A stretch of DNA of 64,000 nucleotides from Erinaceus europaeus (GCF_950295315.1 NC_080170.1:92488054-92552053); one strand, 5' to 3'. Positions 22,073 to 33,362 are shown, numbered from the stretch's first letter. A program made the numbers and translations. The notes: generated from the letters alone by a model not told the origin.

Positions 22073-22890
22073 TAGAGATCTAGGCCCATCATATCTGTTT
22101 GGGAATCCAGAGATTCCCCAATTAGTGGCACAGATGATGGGGAGGTGTGGTATTGACCAAAATTATCATCATTAAGTGGTCTAGTCTCTTGCCCTTAACC
22201 AATTTTTGTAGCCTTTTCTTTATCTGATGAGCTTAGACTTTCTCCCTGCTGTTAAAGTGTTGTGTGTCATTTGTTGTATCCAAACTGGTATTAGTTTGGG
22301 GGGGGTCTGCCTTTTTGGGGCCTCTCTACTAGTATGCCAAAATTATTAGGTTTAAGTCTAACCAGTTAGAAAATTTATTATGCCTTCCTTCAGTTATTCT
22401 GGTAGAATCCGAGGCTTATTAGGTCTAAATCTAGTCAGGGAGGATATTAAGCACTTTTATTTTAAGTTATAGAATTTCCTTTTGCTTATGAATACATAAA
22501 CACCTTTACCCAGTATCCTAGGCTCACCAAGCCTTTACCTATACCTTTAACTTTGTTAGATAACAAGCCATCTGGGATGAAACTAGGTAGACCCATGTGT
22601 TAATAAAGAGCTCATCAAATTCGTGGGCTTGAGAGGTTAACATCTCAGGCTTGGTGTCTCTGGTGACAATCTACTGTAACAAGTCAGTAATAGCATAATG
22701 TGGCATGGCAGCACTGGCAGCAATGATTTAGTTGAGGTCAACAGATACAGCATGATGGTAAAGGATCAGAGAGAAGAAACATAAAAGAAATATGGGCAAG
22801 GTATCAAGTTTTGTGTATACACTTAGAAGAGAGACTCTATATGATCAGATGTCACAAGTGGTTTTAACAGAGCAGATAAAACACTTTTCT

Positions 22891-23195
22891 GGGGGTCAGG
22901 CGGTGGCACAGTGGGTTAAGCGCTTGTGGCACAAAGCACAAGGACGGGGCATAAGGATCCTGGTTCGAGCCCCCGGCTCCCCACCTGCAGGGGAGTCCCT
23001 TCACAGGCAGTGAAACAGGTCTGCAGGTGTCTATCTTTCTCTCCCCCTCTGTGTCTTCCCCTCCTGTCTCCATTTCTCTCTGTCCTATCCAACAACGAAC
23101 AACATCAACAATGCAATAATAACCACAATGAGGCTACAACAACAAGGGCAACAAAAGGGGGAAAAAATGGCCTGCAATAACCCTGGAAGAAAAAA
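22891..23195 (+). mobile_element. tRNA-derived SINE (family A), young, with TSD
   Basis: Intact head GGGGGTCAGGCGGTGGCACAG, TTCGAGCCCCCGGCTCCCCA, CCTGCAGGGGAGTCC and CTCTGTCCTATCCAAC, then a shortened long-form end (TGGCCTGCAATAACCCTGG). It is flanked by AAAACACTTTTCT at 22878-22890 and 23196-23208, a perfect 13-base duplication. Confidence 0.95.
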
Positions 23196-23360
23196 AAAAC
23201 ACTTTTCTACTTTTATTATTAAAAAAAAAAAAAACTACTTCCAAGATAACTGAGGGAGACATTTCCTGTTGAAATAGCTGTATAGAGTTAAGCAGTGTAC
23301 CATTTTCCTGAAGTTAAACTTCTTTAGTTAAATTTCTTTTATTCCCTGGAGGTGATTTTT

Positions 23361-23647
23361 TTTACATTTTTTTTTAATTTTTATATTTATTTTCTCTTTT
23401 GTTGCCTTGTTGTTTAACATTGTTGTGGTTATTGATGTCATTGTTGTTGGATAGGACAGAGAGAAATGGAGAGAGGAGAGGAACACAGTGAGGGAGAGAG
23501 AAAGAGAGACACCTGCAGACCTGCTTCACCACTTGTGAAGCGACTCCCCTGCAGATGGGGAGCCAGGAGCTCTAACCAGGATCCTTTTGCTGGTCCTTGT
23601 GCTTTGCGTCACGTGCGCTTAACCCTCTGCACCACCGTCCAACACCC
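23361..23647 (-). mobile_element. tRNA-derived SINE (family A), with TSD
   Basis: Antisense copy with ATAGGACAGAGAGAAATGGAG, CGACTCCCCTGCAGATGGGGA, GCGCTTAACCCTCTGC and a CACCGTCCAACACC head. It is flanked by CCCTGGAGGTGATTTTT at 23344-23360 and 23648-23664, a perfect 17-base duplication. Confidence 0.95.
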
Positions 23648-23900
23648 CCCTGGAGGTGATTTTTAAAATTTTCCAGCCAAATGCACTTGGTGAGGGTTTA
23701 TGCACTCCAGAGAGGTCCCAGAGTATCATGGCCTCTTTGGTGACTTGTCCAGCCACAGGTACCAAGGGCCAATTTATGTGCCTAAACATGTAGTCATTTC
23801 CTGCTTCCTCTTTGTATTTTCATCTATTGAAATTTTAATTTAGTTAACCCAATATTAACCTGTTTATTAAGACTGCATGTAAAGCCTTTACTAAAAGAAA

Positions 23901-24597
23901 AAGCTAATAGTTGTAAATAATTTGATTTATGGCAAGAAAGTAAAGTTTACAGCAAAATTACAGATTTTAGTCTCTAGAAAAAAAACAGACTGGTTGCAAA
24001 GATGATGACTTATATTTATTCGTTATTTTTCACTGGTTGTCATTAACTTCCAGACTATCAGTAAAATGACAACAGTTTTAAGAGGTTTTATGCTTTGAGC
24101 ATCACCAAGCAACAGTGCCTTTTCTTCCACAGAATATGTTCGTTTTGTTTGAAGTGTACTTAATTAAATAATAAGAATGACAGACAATGCTGTAACTAAA
24201 CAGAGAGACTATGAAATGCACAATGCTGAATTACACATGAAGTTCCCCAGGTAAAGAGAGATAATTTGGAAAAAGTTGACTCCAATTTAGAATAAGTAAA
24301 CAAAAACACATTGAATGCTTATTATGTGAGTAGGGTAAATTGTCTGTATGGGATATTTCCAAGTGAAGTAGGCCACTAACTTTAATTTTAGACTGTGGAA
24401 AGTGTAGGTGTGATATGCAGAAAAGTAAAGAGAAATGACTGTTTACCTAGGTAAATACTTTAAGAAACCTGCTTATACAGTCTACTCACAGTTTTATCAT
24501 TGCAATCAAACAAGTTCAACAGTCTAGCTCAGAATTTGTTCCGTATTTTTTAAATCTAAGCTAATGTGATTAGAATCTATTGGGAATGACTGAAAAG

Positions 24598-24599
<2 letters not shown>
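23901..24599. other. Unassigned sequence
   Basis: No gene or repeat recognised. Confidence 0.35.

Positions 24600-24640
<41 letters not shown>
24600..24640. repeat. (TA)n microsatellite
   Basis: Twenty uninterrupted TA units. Confidence 0.97.
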
Positions 24641-24642
<2 letters not shown>

Positions 24643-24861
24643 GATTAAACGGTAACATCAGAAATTGACATCTGTTACTATATTTGACAGACATAGATAT
24701 TACTGCTTTAATTTACTGTTGTTGCTGTTAAATATATTACAAGTACATTGAATCAACACTCTATACTTCTGAAATTAACTTGAAATGTGATATGTTCATG
24801 ACAACTTCAGAAAAAAAAAACCCTCTGTAGTTCCATTTAGACTAAATTATAGCACAATATT

Positions 24862-25080
24862 GCTAGGCCAGGTGGTGGTACACCTGGTTAAGTGCACACA
24901 TGTTACAGTGTTCAAGGACCCAGCTTCAAGCCCCTGGTCCCCACCTGCAGGGGGAAACCTTTATGAGTGGTGAAGCAAGGCAGAAGGTATCTCTCTATCT
25001 TCTCTTCCTCTCTCAATTTCTCTTTGTCTTATCTAATAAATAAATAAATTTTTAAAAATTAAAAATAAATTTTAAAAAAG
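24862..25080 (+). mobile_element. tRNA-derived SINE, older subtype
   Basis: GCTAGGCCAGGTGGTGGTACACCTGG head, AAGGACCCAGCTTCAAGCCC, GTCCCCACCTGCAGGGGG, GAGTGGTGAAGCA and TTGTCTTATCTAATAAATAAA. It lacks the (AAC)n linker of the young family A. Same subtype as 33965, 35262 and 44198. Confidence 0.85.
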
Positions 25081-25309
25081 TGCAACACACCTCTCTATCA
25101 TATAATATAACCACAAAACACATCTAAGCTATTATACTTATATGAGGCTCTTGAATACTTTGGATTTATCCGAGTATGGACAATTATGGACATATTAATC
25201 TAGTGTTAGATAATAGTGGAATTAGGTGTGTTAATTTTGTGGTCTTGGATAATTCATTAAAAATCTCTGATCTTTAATCTCTTCTCTATAAGATAATTAT
25301 ATTGGCAGT

Positions 25310-25500
25310 GTCATAGTGAGTCTCCCGGTAGAACAAACATGTCATCATGCTCAAGTCAAAATCAAGATCTCAAGTTCAAGCCCTATGTGCCCACATGTGT
25401 TGAACATTAGAACAGTGCTGTAGATGTCTCTCCTCCTCCCTCCATCTCTTCTCCCTCCTTTTTTCCATCTCACTCTATCAAAAAAAAATTAAAAGAAAAA
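25310..25500 (+). mobile_element. Old SINE, subtype with 'CTCAAGTTCAAGCCC'
   Basis: GTGAGTCTCCCGGTAGAAC head, CTCAAGTTCAAGCCCTATG, then TGTAGATGTCTCTCCTCC, CACTCTATC and an A-rich tail. Confidence 0.6.
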
Positions 25501-25514
25501 TAAACAGAGGAAAG

Positions 25515-25572
25515 AAGAAAGAAAGAAAGAAAGAAAGAAAGAGAGAAAGAAAGAAAGGGAGAAAGAAAGAAA
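25515..25572. repeat. (GAAA)n microsatellite between two SINEs
   Basis: AAAG/GAAA units lie between the tail of the SINE at 25310 and the head of the SINE at 25573. Confidence 0.93.
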
Positions 25573-25850
25573 GGAGTCGGGCAGTAGCACAGCGGGTTAA
25601 ACACACATGCAGAAAGTGCAAGGACCAGCATAAGGATCCCAGTTGGAGCCACTGTCTCCCCACATGCAGGGGGTCACTTCACAAGCAGTGAAGCAGGTCT
25701 GCAGGTGTCTATCTTTCACTTGCCCTCTCTGTCTTCCCCTCCTCTCTCCATTTCTCTCTGTCCTATCCAACAACAATGACATCAATAACAACAACAATAA
25801 TAACTACAAGGGCAACAAAAGGGAATAATAAATAAATAAATATTTTTTAA
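25573..25850 (+). mobile_element. tRNA-derived SINE (family A)
   Basis: Head GGAGTCGGGCAGTAGCACAG, CAGTTGGAGCCACTG, CCCACATGCAGGGGGTCAC, GCAGTGAAGCAGGTCTGC, CTGTCCTATCCAAC, (AAC/AAT)n and AAAGGGAATAATAAATAAATA. Confidence 0.93.
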
Positions 25851-25892
25851 AAAGTTTGTCCTGGTAATGACTCAAAAGTTTGTCCCAACTAT

Positions 25893-25896
25893 GACT

Positions 25897-25928
<32 letters not shown>

Positions 25929-26040
25929 GAAATAAAGAAAGAAGGAAAGAAGAAAGAAAATGGGAAAGAAAAAGGAGAAGAAAAAGCAGAAAAAGGCCAC
26001 CAGGAACAGAGGTTATTGCGAAGGCACTGAGCACACACTG
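25893..26040 (+). repeat. A-rich (GAAA)n run ending in a SINE 3'-extension remnant
   Basis: An A-rich and GAAA/GGAAA stretch, then GGCCACCAGGAACAGAGGTTATTG and GGCACTGAGC. The latter part looks like the 3' block of a long-form SINE without its body. Confidence 0.6.
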
Positions 26041-26059
26041 AAGGAAGCTTTGGTCCTAT

Positions 26060-26730
26060 AGTGTCTTCCCTTTTTCTCTTCTACTTTTTATTTTATTTAT
26101 TTTAGAAATTTATTGAGTAATGGTTTACAGTACAGTCTTTTTTTTTCTCACCACTCTCATCCCCAAAGGTCTTTTTCCCCATTCCCACCCCCTAGATAAC
26201 CACACTGTTTTAACTTCTATTACTTTATAGTATAAATTAAAGTCAGGAATTGTGACGCCTTCATTATTATTCTTTTTCCTCTGAAGAGCTTACTATTTCC
26301 ATGGTTATTTTTTAAAGTCCCACACAAATTTTTTATGTTATTCAATTTATTTGAAATATGTAATTGGGGTTTTAATAGGGATTACGTTCAGTCTATAGGT
26401 TGCTTTTGGCAGAATTGCCATTTTAATGATATTTTATTTTTTCAATCCATGCACAGGGGATGTTCTTCCATTTCTTTGTGTCATTCCCTATTTCTTTTAA
26501 CAATATTTTATAGTTTATGTTGAAAAGGTCCTTCGAGACCTCCTTTGTTAGATTTATTCCTAGGTATTTTATCTTTTTGGATTTAATTGTAAATTGGATT
26601 GCTTCCTTGAGTTCTTTTTTCTATGGCCCATTTTCGTATAAAGAAATGCCACAGATTTATGAGTATTGGTTTTAACTTGCTACTTTACTGAAGTTATTGG
26701 TGATTTTCAGTTGTTTCAGCAGAGTTTTGG
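26060..26730 (-). mobile_element. LINE-1 ORF2 C-terminal relic, antisense
   Basis: Antisense L1 ORF2: TTTATAGTATAAATTAAAGTCAGGA, TTCAATCCATGCACAGGGGATG (the 'RINIVKM'/'WVGR' area of L1 ORF2), TTCCATTTCTTTGTGTC and CCTAGGTATTTTATC. Its 3' side (26100-26180) resembles the L1 3' UTR pieces elsewhere in the window. Confidence 0.75.
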
Positions 26731-26944
26731 GGCCCTCTAGATATAACTCTCTCTTCTCTCTGCTTTTCTATCTAAAAGAGTCAGCCCAGGATGGTGAAGC
26801 AAAGGCAATCACAATAACAACAATATTAGTAATTACTAGGGTTGGTTTACCCAGACTAAACAATCTATTCTTTTGCCTATTGTTATTATCATCAGTCCTC
26901 AATATTAGTACACCGCCTGCTAGTTTATAATATTTTGATTTCTT

Positions 26945-27230
26945 TCTCAACATTGTTTTATTGGGGAAATACAGAGTTATAAGTAATCTGTTAACATATG
27001 GGCTAGATTTCTTCTCTCCCTATATTAAATGTCTGCACATCACTCCCACCTCCAATTTGAGTACTCTACCATTGGGCATCAAGTCACCTAAACTTTCTCA
27101 GCCAATCTCCTTCAACTCTCAGATTTCTTGAATTTGCTGCAACAGACCACAACTAGTTCAAATTTAAAAATATGTTTTCCCTTTTTTTTTTCTTGTTTCT
27201 TAAGTTCCAACTATAAGTCAGATGAACCAA
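26945..27230 (-). mobile_element. LINE-1 3' UTR fragment, antisense
   Basis: CATTGTTTTATTGGGGAAATAC start, CTCCCTATATTAAATG, then AAGTTCCAACTATAAGTCAGATG. The layout and closing block match the L1 3' pieces at 4388 and 52305. Confidence 0.55.
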
Positions 27231-27249
27231 TATTAGTAGAAACTGAGAT

Positions 27250-28262
27250 AGTTCCTGGTTGTTGATTTTTACCTTATTTGATCCTTTAGATCTTTCTTTA
27301 TATGGCTAATCTGAAAGTGTTTAAATGAGGACATTGAGATATATCGGTATTCAAAAGTCAAATTGGTTATTTTACAGCAAATAATAGCAAACTTTTATTT
27401 AAATTTCACCAGAAATGTACAATCATAATGTACTTCAGAGAGAGATAAATATGAGCCTGACCTTATTACATCTTCATAAGGCAGGGAGAGGACCTAGTTT
27501 GAGGATTTTAGCTGGCTAGTGGGTGTTATACAAAATAGACTTCCATCATTTCAAATTAGAGGGAACTAACTTTACCTCCCAAAAGTATCTGAGGAAGAAA
27601 AAAATAGTAATAATGCTAATGGTAGGTATAGATAAGGAACCAAATTTGATTTCTAAGGTTAATTGGATACAAAACTATACTTAAATGACATAAAAATAAT
27701 TTGAGGCCTATAAAATGAAGGTATGCAGCTGACTTTAAGTCAGATAATATCCTCCTAAAACCCTAGGGTTAAAATGGGAATGTTAGTAGGACACTTACAA
27801 ACTAGACCTTTGAATGTAGGGGGAAAAATGTTAACACTATGAAGTTATAGCAATTAAACAGTTGGTAAAGAAATTAATCTATTAGGAGATTACATTTGGA
27901 GCCTTTCAATGAAATTTGATTGTCAAATAGATGAGTGACATGAGGTTCTTCAATTATGTCTATATATGTAGAAAAAAGCATAGAAAAGCATGCTACTTTA
28001 GTAGCGATCAAGTCGTTTTGAACATGCAGATACTTTATACATACTTAGCAAAACTCTCACCTTGTTGCTTTTGATGGTCCCTGTTCAGACATTTTCCAAT
28101 TAATAAATAAAATAAGTCTAGGAGATGAGCTGCATTGTTGCTGACTTATTTCAAGTCAATATGCATTTCAACTCTTAGTTATATTTTCAGAATCCTCAAT
28201 ATGGATCTATTTACTGGGATAAAGCCCCTGAAAAAAAAAAAAAAAGACTGTCTTACTTAGAT
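27250..28262. other. Apparently single-copy sequence
   Basis: No repeat family recognised. This is one of the few kilobase-scale stretches with no visible retroposon and it lies just upstream of the exon candidate. Confidence 0.4.
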
Positions 28263-28355
28263 TTGAATTTCCAAATTGATGGATTACACTCTGAAATCTG
28301 CTGCTTTAAAGAGATTGCAGAGACCAAACAATACACTTTTGTTTTTTTCTTGCAG

Positions 28356-28445
28356 CGTAATCTGGACAAAAAAGATGTAGTGGAAAATGAAGAAGCAGGT
28401 TATTCAGTAGCCATCAAAGTTGTGTGGAATTCAAAGAATAGCTAA
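28356..28445 (+). CDS. Candidate terminal coding exon (29 codons and stop)
   Basis: A good splice acceptor (a pyrimidine tract with TTTGTTTTTTTCTTGCAG ending at 28355) is followed by an in-frame stretch of 29 codons, RNLDKKDVVENEEAGYS then VAIKVVWNSKNS, and a TAA stop at 28443-28445. Composition is charged and non-repetitive, and about 1 kb upstream and 180 bases downstream show no recognised repeat. The frame also stays open upstream to 28263, which weakens the case slightly. I do not recognise the protein and saw no partner exon, so this may be the last exon of a gene whose other exons lie outside the window, or a chance match to splice consensus. Confidence 0.35.
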   Translation, partial: RNLDKKDVVENEEAGYSVAIKVVWNSKNS

Positions 28446-28639
28446 CATAAAGGATAATTTTATAAAGAGTGATATTGGTAAAAATATTAGTATTTCCTAT
28501 TTGAAATGAATCACATTTTGATAGATTTAATTTGTATCACTTAAAGAATATGTTTCTAAAGCACTTTCCTTTTTAAAATTTTATTATGTCATTGTTAATG
28601 TTGGCTTAGAAGGTTCTGTGTTTTATTTTAAAAATTTAT

Positions 28640-29445
28640 TTATTTTTTTATTTATAAAAAGGAAACACTGACAAGCCATAGGCTAAGAGGGGAACAACTC
28701 TGCACAATTCCTAACACCAGAAATCCGTACCTCATCCCCTCCCTTGATAGCTTTCTTATTTTTTAACCCTCTGGGAGTATGGACCCAAGGTCATTGTGGG
28801 ATGCAGAAGATGGGAGGTCTGGCTTCTGTAATTGCTTCTCTGCTGAACATGGGCATTGACAGGTCAATCCATACTCCCAGCCTGCCTCTCTCTCTTTCCC
28901 TAATGGGGCAGGGTTCTGGGGAATTGGAGCTCCAGGACATATTGGTTGGGTTGTCTGTCCAGGGAAGTCTGTTTGGCATCATGCTAGCATCTGAAACCTG
29001 GTAGCTGAAAAGAGAGTTAACATATAAAGTCAAACAAGCTGTTGACTAATCATGAGCCTAAAGGCTGGAGCAGATGAAGAGTTGGGAGGTGGGGGGGGGG
29101 GGCTCTCTGTTTTGTAGATAGCTAGTAGGCATATTTTAGTTGCATTCCAAAGGAATGTGGCTATACCTTTTTTTTTTTTTTGAGCTTGAAATCTGATATG
29201 CATTTGGATCCTAGTTATTGTCAGGGGAGATGATGTCAGGGCTGGAAAAAGGACCAGAAAGCTGGATCAGGCAAGAGAGTAGGTCCCAGATATGGGAAAG
29301 GTGTATAAATATTGTTGACTGTAAATCCCATTGATTTGATGTGATCTGAGGCCCATATTCGGGTTAGGAGCCTATGTGATCTCTGCATCCCTATAGATCT
29401 GACCTCATATTCTGTGGTGATGAGTAGGAATGTTTCAAGCTGCCC
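28640..29445 (-). mobile_element. Family R retroposon, younger form, antisense
   Basis: Starts with TTTATTTATAAAAAGGAAACACTG, then the antisense landmarks GAACAACTCTGCACAATTCC, CCCTCTGGGAGTATGGACCC, CTGGCTTCTGTAATTGC, GGACATATTGGTTGGG and ATCTGAAACCTGGTAGCTG. It extends to CCCATATTCGGGTTAGGAGCC near 29360. Confidence 0.85.
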
Positions 29446-29454
29446 CAATTCAGA

Positions 29455-29580
29455 AAAAATAAGAAAGCTTCACATGGAGGGGATAGGGTGTGTAACTCTG
29501 ATGGTGAGAATTCTATGTATTGTACCCCTCTATCCTACAATCTTGTCGATCATTTTAAAATCACTAGTAAAAAAGAAAAA
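29455..29580 (+). mobile_element. Family R retroposon, 3' end fragment
   Basis: AAGCTTCACATGGAGGGGAT, ACTCTGATGGTGAGAATTC, TTGTACCCCTCTATCC, TTGTCGATCATTTT and an A-rich tail. It lies head to head with the copy at 28640. Confidence 0.75.
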
Positions 29581-30039
29581 AGTAAAAGTGGAGTTTAGCT
29601 GCAAAGGAAAAAGTGACTCTAAATCTTGCATCTGGACCTGACTCCCTTTTCTTTTCTTTTCTTTTTCAGAGTTTATTTTCACTTATTTCAGGACACATTT
29701 TTGCATAAGGCATTTGAAATTCAGGAATATTTTTATTCTTTTTGAGGTGTAGGAAATAGACTGGTGAAAGAGAAATCACATGTTCTGGACCATAGTTTCA
29801 TCCATTTGCTTGTAGTGAAGTTAAGTCATCCAATAACAATTAATAGACCTGAATGCTGATCTCAACAAGTTGAAAGAGTTCAGTTGACACTATGAGGAAC
29901 AGAGATGAACCATGCAAGCTGAGCCCTGCTTAGGTTGTAATTCAAGTACTGTGAACTAATAACATTTTTCTTTTTCCTTTTTAAAATATGTTTTATGAGA
30001 TATGATTCTCATAACAGTCCTACATTTTTAAAATGTATG

Positions 30040-30208
30040 AAATCTTTTTTTATTGGATAGAGATATCCACAAATCAAGAGGGTAGGGGAGAGACAGAGAA
30101 AGAGAGAGACTCCTGCAACACTGCTTCACCACTTGCAAAGTTTCCGTCCTGATCCTTGTGCATTGTAACGTATGTGCTCTACCAGGTGCACCACCACTTG
30201 CTCCCCCA
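30040..30208 (-). mobile_element. Older tRNA-derived SINE, antisense
   Basis: TTTTTATTGGATAGAGATATCC, GAGACTCCTGCAACACTGCTTC, GATCCTTGTGCATTGTAACG and a CACCACTTGCTCCCC head. The central CCCCACCTGCAGG core is deleted. Confidence 0.75.
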
Positions 30209-30411
30209 TCTTTGTTTTCTTAAGACACTAACTTGTAGTAAGTGTGTTAGTAACATAAAACCAAAAATTTTAAAACAAAGTATTTAGCAACATGAAAATA
30301 AATAATTAATTTAAGTTAACTTTGAAATTAAATTACTATTTTATGTTTCTCACCAAGCACTTCAGAGTAGTTTTATTTGAACAGAATTGTTTAATTTAGA
30401 AAATACAACAT

Positions 30412-30455
30412 AGCCTGTGCCGAAATAGCTCAGTTGGGAGAGCGTTAGACTGAAG
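30412..30455 (+). pseudogene. Retroposed 5' half of tRNA-Phe(GAA)
   Basis: Bases 30419-30455 match the first 37 nucleotides of mammalian tRNA-Phe: GCCGAAATAGCTCAGTTGGG, AGAGCGTTAGACTGAAG. They include the D arm and the GAA anticodon and then stop, with no 3' half, no CCA and no poly(A). Seven extra bases (AGCCTGT) precede it. The insertion is flanked by a perfect 14-base direct repeat, AGAAAATACAACAT (30398-30411 and 30454-30467), which proves insertion by a retroposition-type mechanism. The break lies in the anticodon loop, where stress-induced tRNA halves are cut. It cannot make a functional tRNA. Confidence 0.92.
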
Positions 30456-30600
30456 AAAATACAACATCGTACTTTACTCTATATCACCACCACCAATTAA
30501 ATACAGAGGCTATCAGTTTCCTTATAGCCCTTATAGCACGTTGGAAAGATATGATTTCATTTTATGCTGGGGTTTTTGCACAAGTAGCATTTTAAAAAAA

Positions 30601-30816
30601 GTGTTATATATATAAAGGAAACACTGACAAAAACCATAGGATAAGAGGGGTACAACTCCACACAATTCCCACCACCAGAACTCTGTATCCCATAATCTCC
30701 CCTGATAGCTTTCCTATTCTTTATCCCTCTGGGAGCATGGACCCAGGGTCATTATGGGGTGCAGAAGGTGGAAGGTCTGGCTTCTGTAATTGCTTCCCTG
30801 CTAAACATTGGGGTTG
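30601..30816 (-). mobile_element. Family R retroposon, short copy with TSD
   Basis: ATATAAAGGAAACACTGACA, GGGTACAACTCCACACAATT, CTCTGGGAGCATGGACCC, GGAAGGTCTGGCTTCTG and GCTAAACATTGGGGTTG. It is flanked by ACAAGTAGCATTTT at 30580-30593 and 30817-30830, with the A/T tail on the left, so this is a 5'-truncated insertion on the minus strand. Confidence 0.9.
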
Positions 30817-30830
30817 ACAAGTAGCATTTT

Positions 30831-32689
30831 TAAAAAGGAAGATTTTTTGGTCACATAATAGCTTAAATAGGTGAGAGCATAGGTTCACCAGTAATGGAAA
30901 ACTTATTCTGTGGTTGAATAGGTTTTGATGATATTTCAAAATTGTACTTGAATTTATCTGATGATAACTGAAGCTTCTGTGCTTTGTGCCTGATCTAGTG
31001 ACTGATTAGACTTTTTGTTCAATATGGCATAGTGATACTTTGGACTTGAAAATATTTTGGTTTGGTTTTTGGAGGCATTAGTATTTTCAAAAGATGATTT
31101 ATGACACATACCCAGAGATTTATTTGTAATATCAGAGTTTAAATTAGAGTCAATTTGGCAGCTTTCCAATTTGAAGCTTGCTATACAATGAAAACTCCTT
31201 AAGGGTGGAACAAAAATATTAAACAAAAATAGCATCTGGTGGGCCACGTTGTATCTTTAAGAAAAAAGGGAAAATTTCTCTCTGTAATAGATTCATACAA
31301 TATTCTATCAGGCAACTCAACATATAGAAGCAAAAACGTCTAAAATAAATATTCTTCTATTTCTAGTTCCTTAAAATGGTGCATTACTGTTTACTTGAAT
31401 ACATTACTGTCTTCACTTGTGCACAAAAGCGTTAATTCTTTTACTATGAGTTAACATGCTAGCTTTAGTGTGTATAAGTGAATCAAAATAAGATTCAGTC
31501 AAACTATGTTTTTGAAAAAAAAGAACTGTTTTATATAGGTTCTTTTGTTTGAAGTTAAAGAAAAATGTGAAGAAATTCTCATCACTTTCTGAGCTAATTG
31601 TGTTTGAATACAACTATCTATAAATTAAATATTAAGTCCTGTTTTTTATTTATTCTCAACTTAAACAGGCTAGATTTTATTTAAATCTTTCCTTAAATCA
31701 TTCATCAGAAATAACTTCATGATCTTAGTAAGTAATCAGATCATTTCTAGCTTATATCAAGCTTTTCTTCAATCTTATTTAACATTCTTCTAACCTTTAT
31801 TTATTCATAATTTCGGACTTTCAGAAGAATTTCAGAACTAACATAAATATTTATTATACAACCATATCTTAATGTTAACATTTGATAATATGCTACCCAT
31901 GATATTAATAATTTAGTCTCATTTTTTCAGAGAGAGAGAGAAGCCAGAGAACTACTCTGATATGTGCAGCGGCAAAGATTGCATTGACAACCTTAGGCAA
32001 AAGTCTGATGTTTCACCATTTAGCAATTTTTTTAATTGTGCTATCTCTAAATATTAGTAGTGAGTAGGGAAAGACATAGAAGTAATATTTTAAAAAGTAA
32101 GTTCAAAGCAAATTGCAAATATTATATGGCCCCTTTCCTAATAAATATTTTTATGTTCATAGTAAAGTTGAGCAGCCCATTTAATAATTTCAATAGTTAC
32201 TTAAGTTGGTAAATTTGTCTTCTTTGTACATTCTTAACTCATTTTATTTCAAATAGTAAATCTTTTCTAGGAAAGCATGTTTGTTTTCTATTTTAAAATT
32301 CAGAATTCATACAGACCTCTAGGTTCATCACAGCATAAAGTACTCCATTCAAAGTAATTTATTATGTCATTTGAAAGATTAATTGACAACTTCAGAAAAT
32401 TAAATAATAACTTAAAGGATAAATTAATTACCTTATTTACAAAACTAATTAATTATAATGGCAAAATTTACTGAAGGCTTGCAATGATTCCAGCACCTTG
32501 CAAGCATTTTACATGCCTTTATTACTTAATCAAATAAGTGATATTTAACAAGTGTTTTACTATGGTTTAAGCACTACATCAAGCACATTATAAGTATTAC
32601 CATACCTAATAATAAAGTGATAAATATTTATAATTTTTTTCAGTTTTGTGTACAGGAGTAAGTGCTTTATATACAACTCTCATTTTATT
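30831..32689. other. Unassigned, apparently low-repeat sequence
   Basis: About 1.9 kb of AT-rich DNA with no recognised repeat, exon or RNA. It contains short open frames of no recognisable type. Confidence 0.35.
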
Positions 32690-32869
32690 ATAAGTTTTAT
32701 TAGTGATTTAACATTGTTTAACAAAATTAGAAGATAACAGGGGGACAACTCCACATTATTCCTACCACCAGAGTTTTCTGTCCCCATTCCGTTCATTAGA
32801 AACTGCAGTAGTTCTCCCAAGGCCACCAATTATTGACTATTATTTCTTTTAATATATAAAGATTAATTT

Positions 32870-33240
32870 AATTTATTTTTTTATCTCTCTTCTTTTTAAT
32901 TTATTTATAAAAAGGAAACACTGACAAAACCATAGGATAAGGGGGGGGGGAACAACTCCACATAATCCCGAACATCAGAACTCCATACCCCATCCCCTAC
33001 CTTGATAGCTTTCCTATTCTTTAACCCTCTGGGAGTATGGACCCAAGGTCATTGTGGGATGCAGAAGATGGAAGGTCTGGCTTCTGTAATTGCTTCCCCG
33101 ATGCTGCACATGGGCGTTGACAGGTCATTCCATACTCCCAGCCTGTCTCTCTCTTTCCCTAGTGGGGAGGAGCTCTTGGGAATCAGAGCTCCAGGACACA
33201 TTGGTGGGGTTGTCTGTCCAGGGAAGTCTGTCTGTCTATC
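32870..33240 (-). mobile_element. Younger family R copy nested in an older R copy
   Basis: TTTATTTATAAAAAGGAAAC, GAACAACTCCACATAATCCC, AACCCTCTGGGAGTATGGAC, CTTCTGTAATTGCTTCCCC and GGACACATTGGTGGGG. The surrounding older-type sequence resumes beyond the TATC repeat, which fixes the order of insertion. Confidence 0.8.
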
Positions 33241-33298
<58 letters not shown>

Positions 33299-33362
33299 AT
33301 CTATCTATCTATCATCTATCTTTCTATCTATCTATCTATCTATCTACCTGTCTGTCTATCAC
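33236..33362. repeat. (TATC)n microsatellite
   Basis: About 28 TATC units with a few interruptions (CATC, TTTC, TACC, TGTC). The repetitive Ser/Ile/Tyr/Leu frames over it are not genes. Confidence 0.95.

Larger units (their letters stand above)
20187..23900 (-). mobile_element. Family R retroposon, longest copy, with nested insertions
   Basis: An antisense copy about 3.7 kb across, or about 2.4 kb once its nested insertions are subtracted. The 3' end is near 20190 (AGTGATTTAATATTGATTTAG). The body includes CAGCAGTTCTCCCAAGG, TTTTTCCCCTATGGTTCTG, TCCAGGACATATTGGTGAGG, the AGGAATATGGACCCAAATTC block and GGAAGTCTATTTTAGG, and further up CACAGTCCATGATCACAGCTAGG, TTGTCCTTAACC-like and GGTTTATGCACTCCAGA..GGTCCCAGAGTATCATGGCC. 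A solo LTR (20745-21479) and two SINEs (22891-23195, 23361-23647) lie inside it. No protein-coding frame of useful length is seen in the R sequence itself. Confidence 0.7.

Noticed and set aside
22864..23180. Overlapping plus and minus frames of 70-85 codons
   Set aside because: They fall entirely on a SINE. Similar frames recur over every family A copy (4825, 42866, 46019, 61037).
33236..33362. Regular tandem repeats as a possible CRISPR array
   Set aside because: Four-base units without spacers; a microsatellite. No CRISPR structure occurs in the window.
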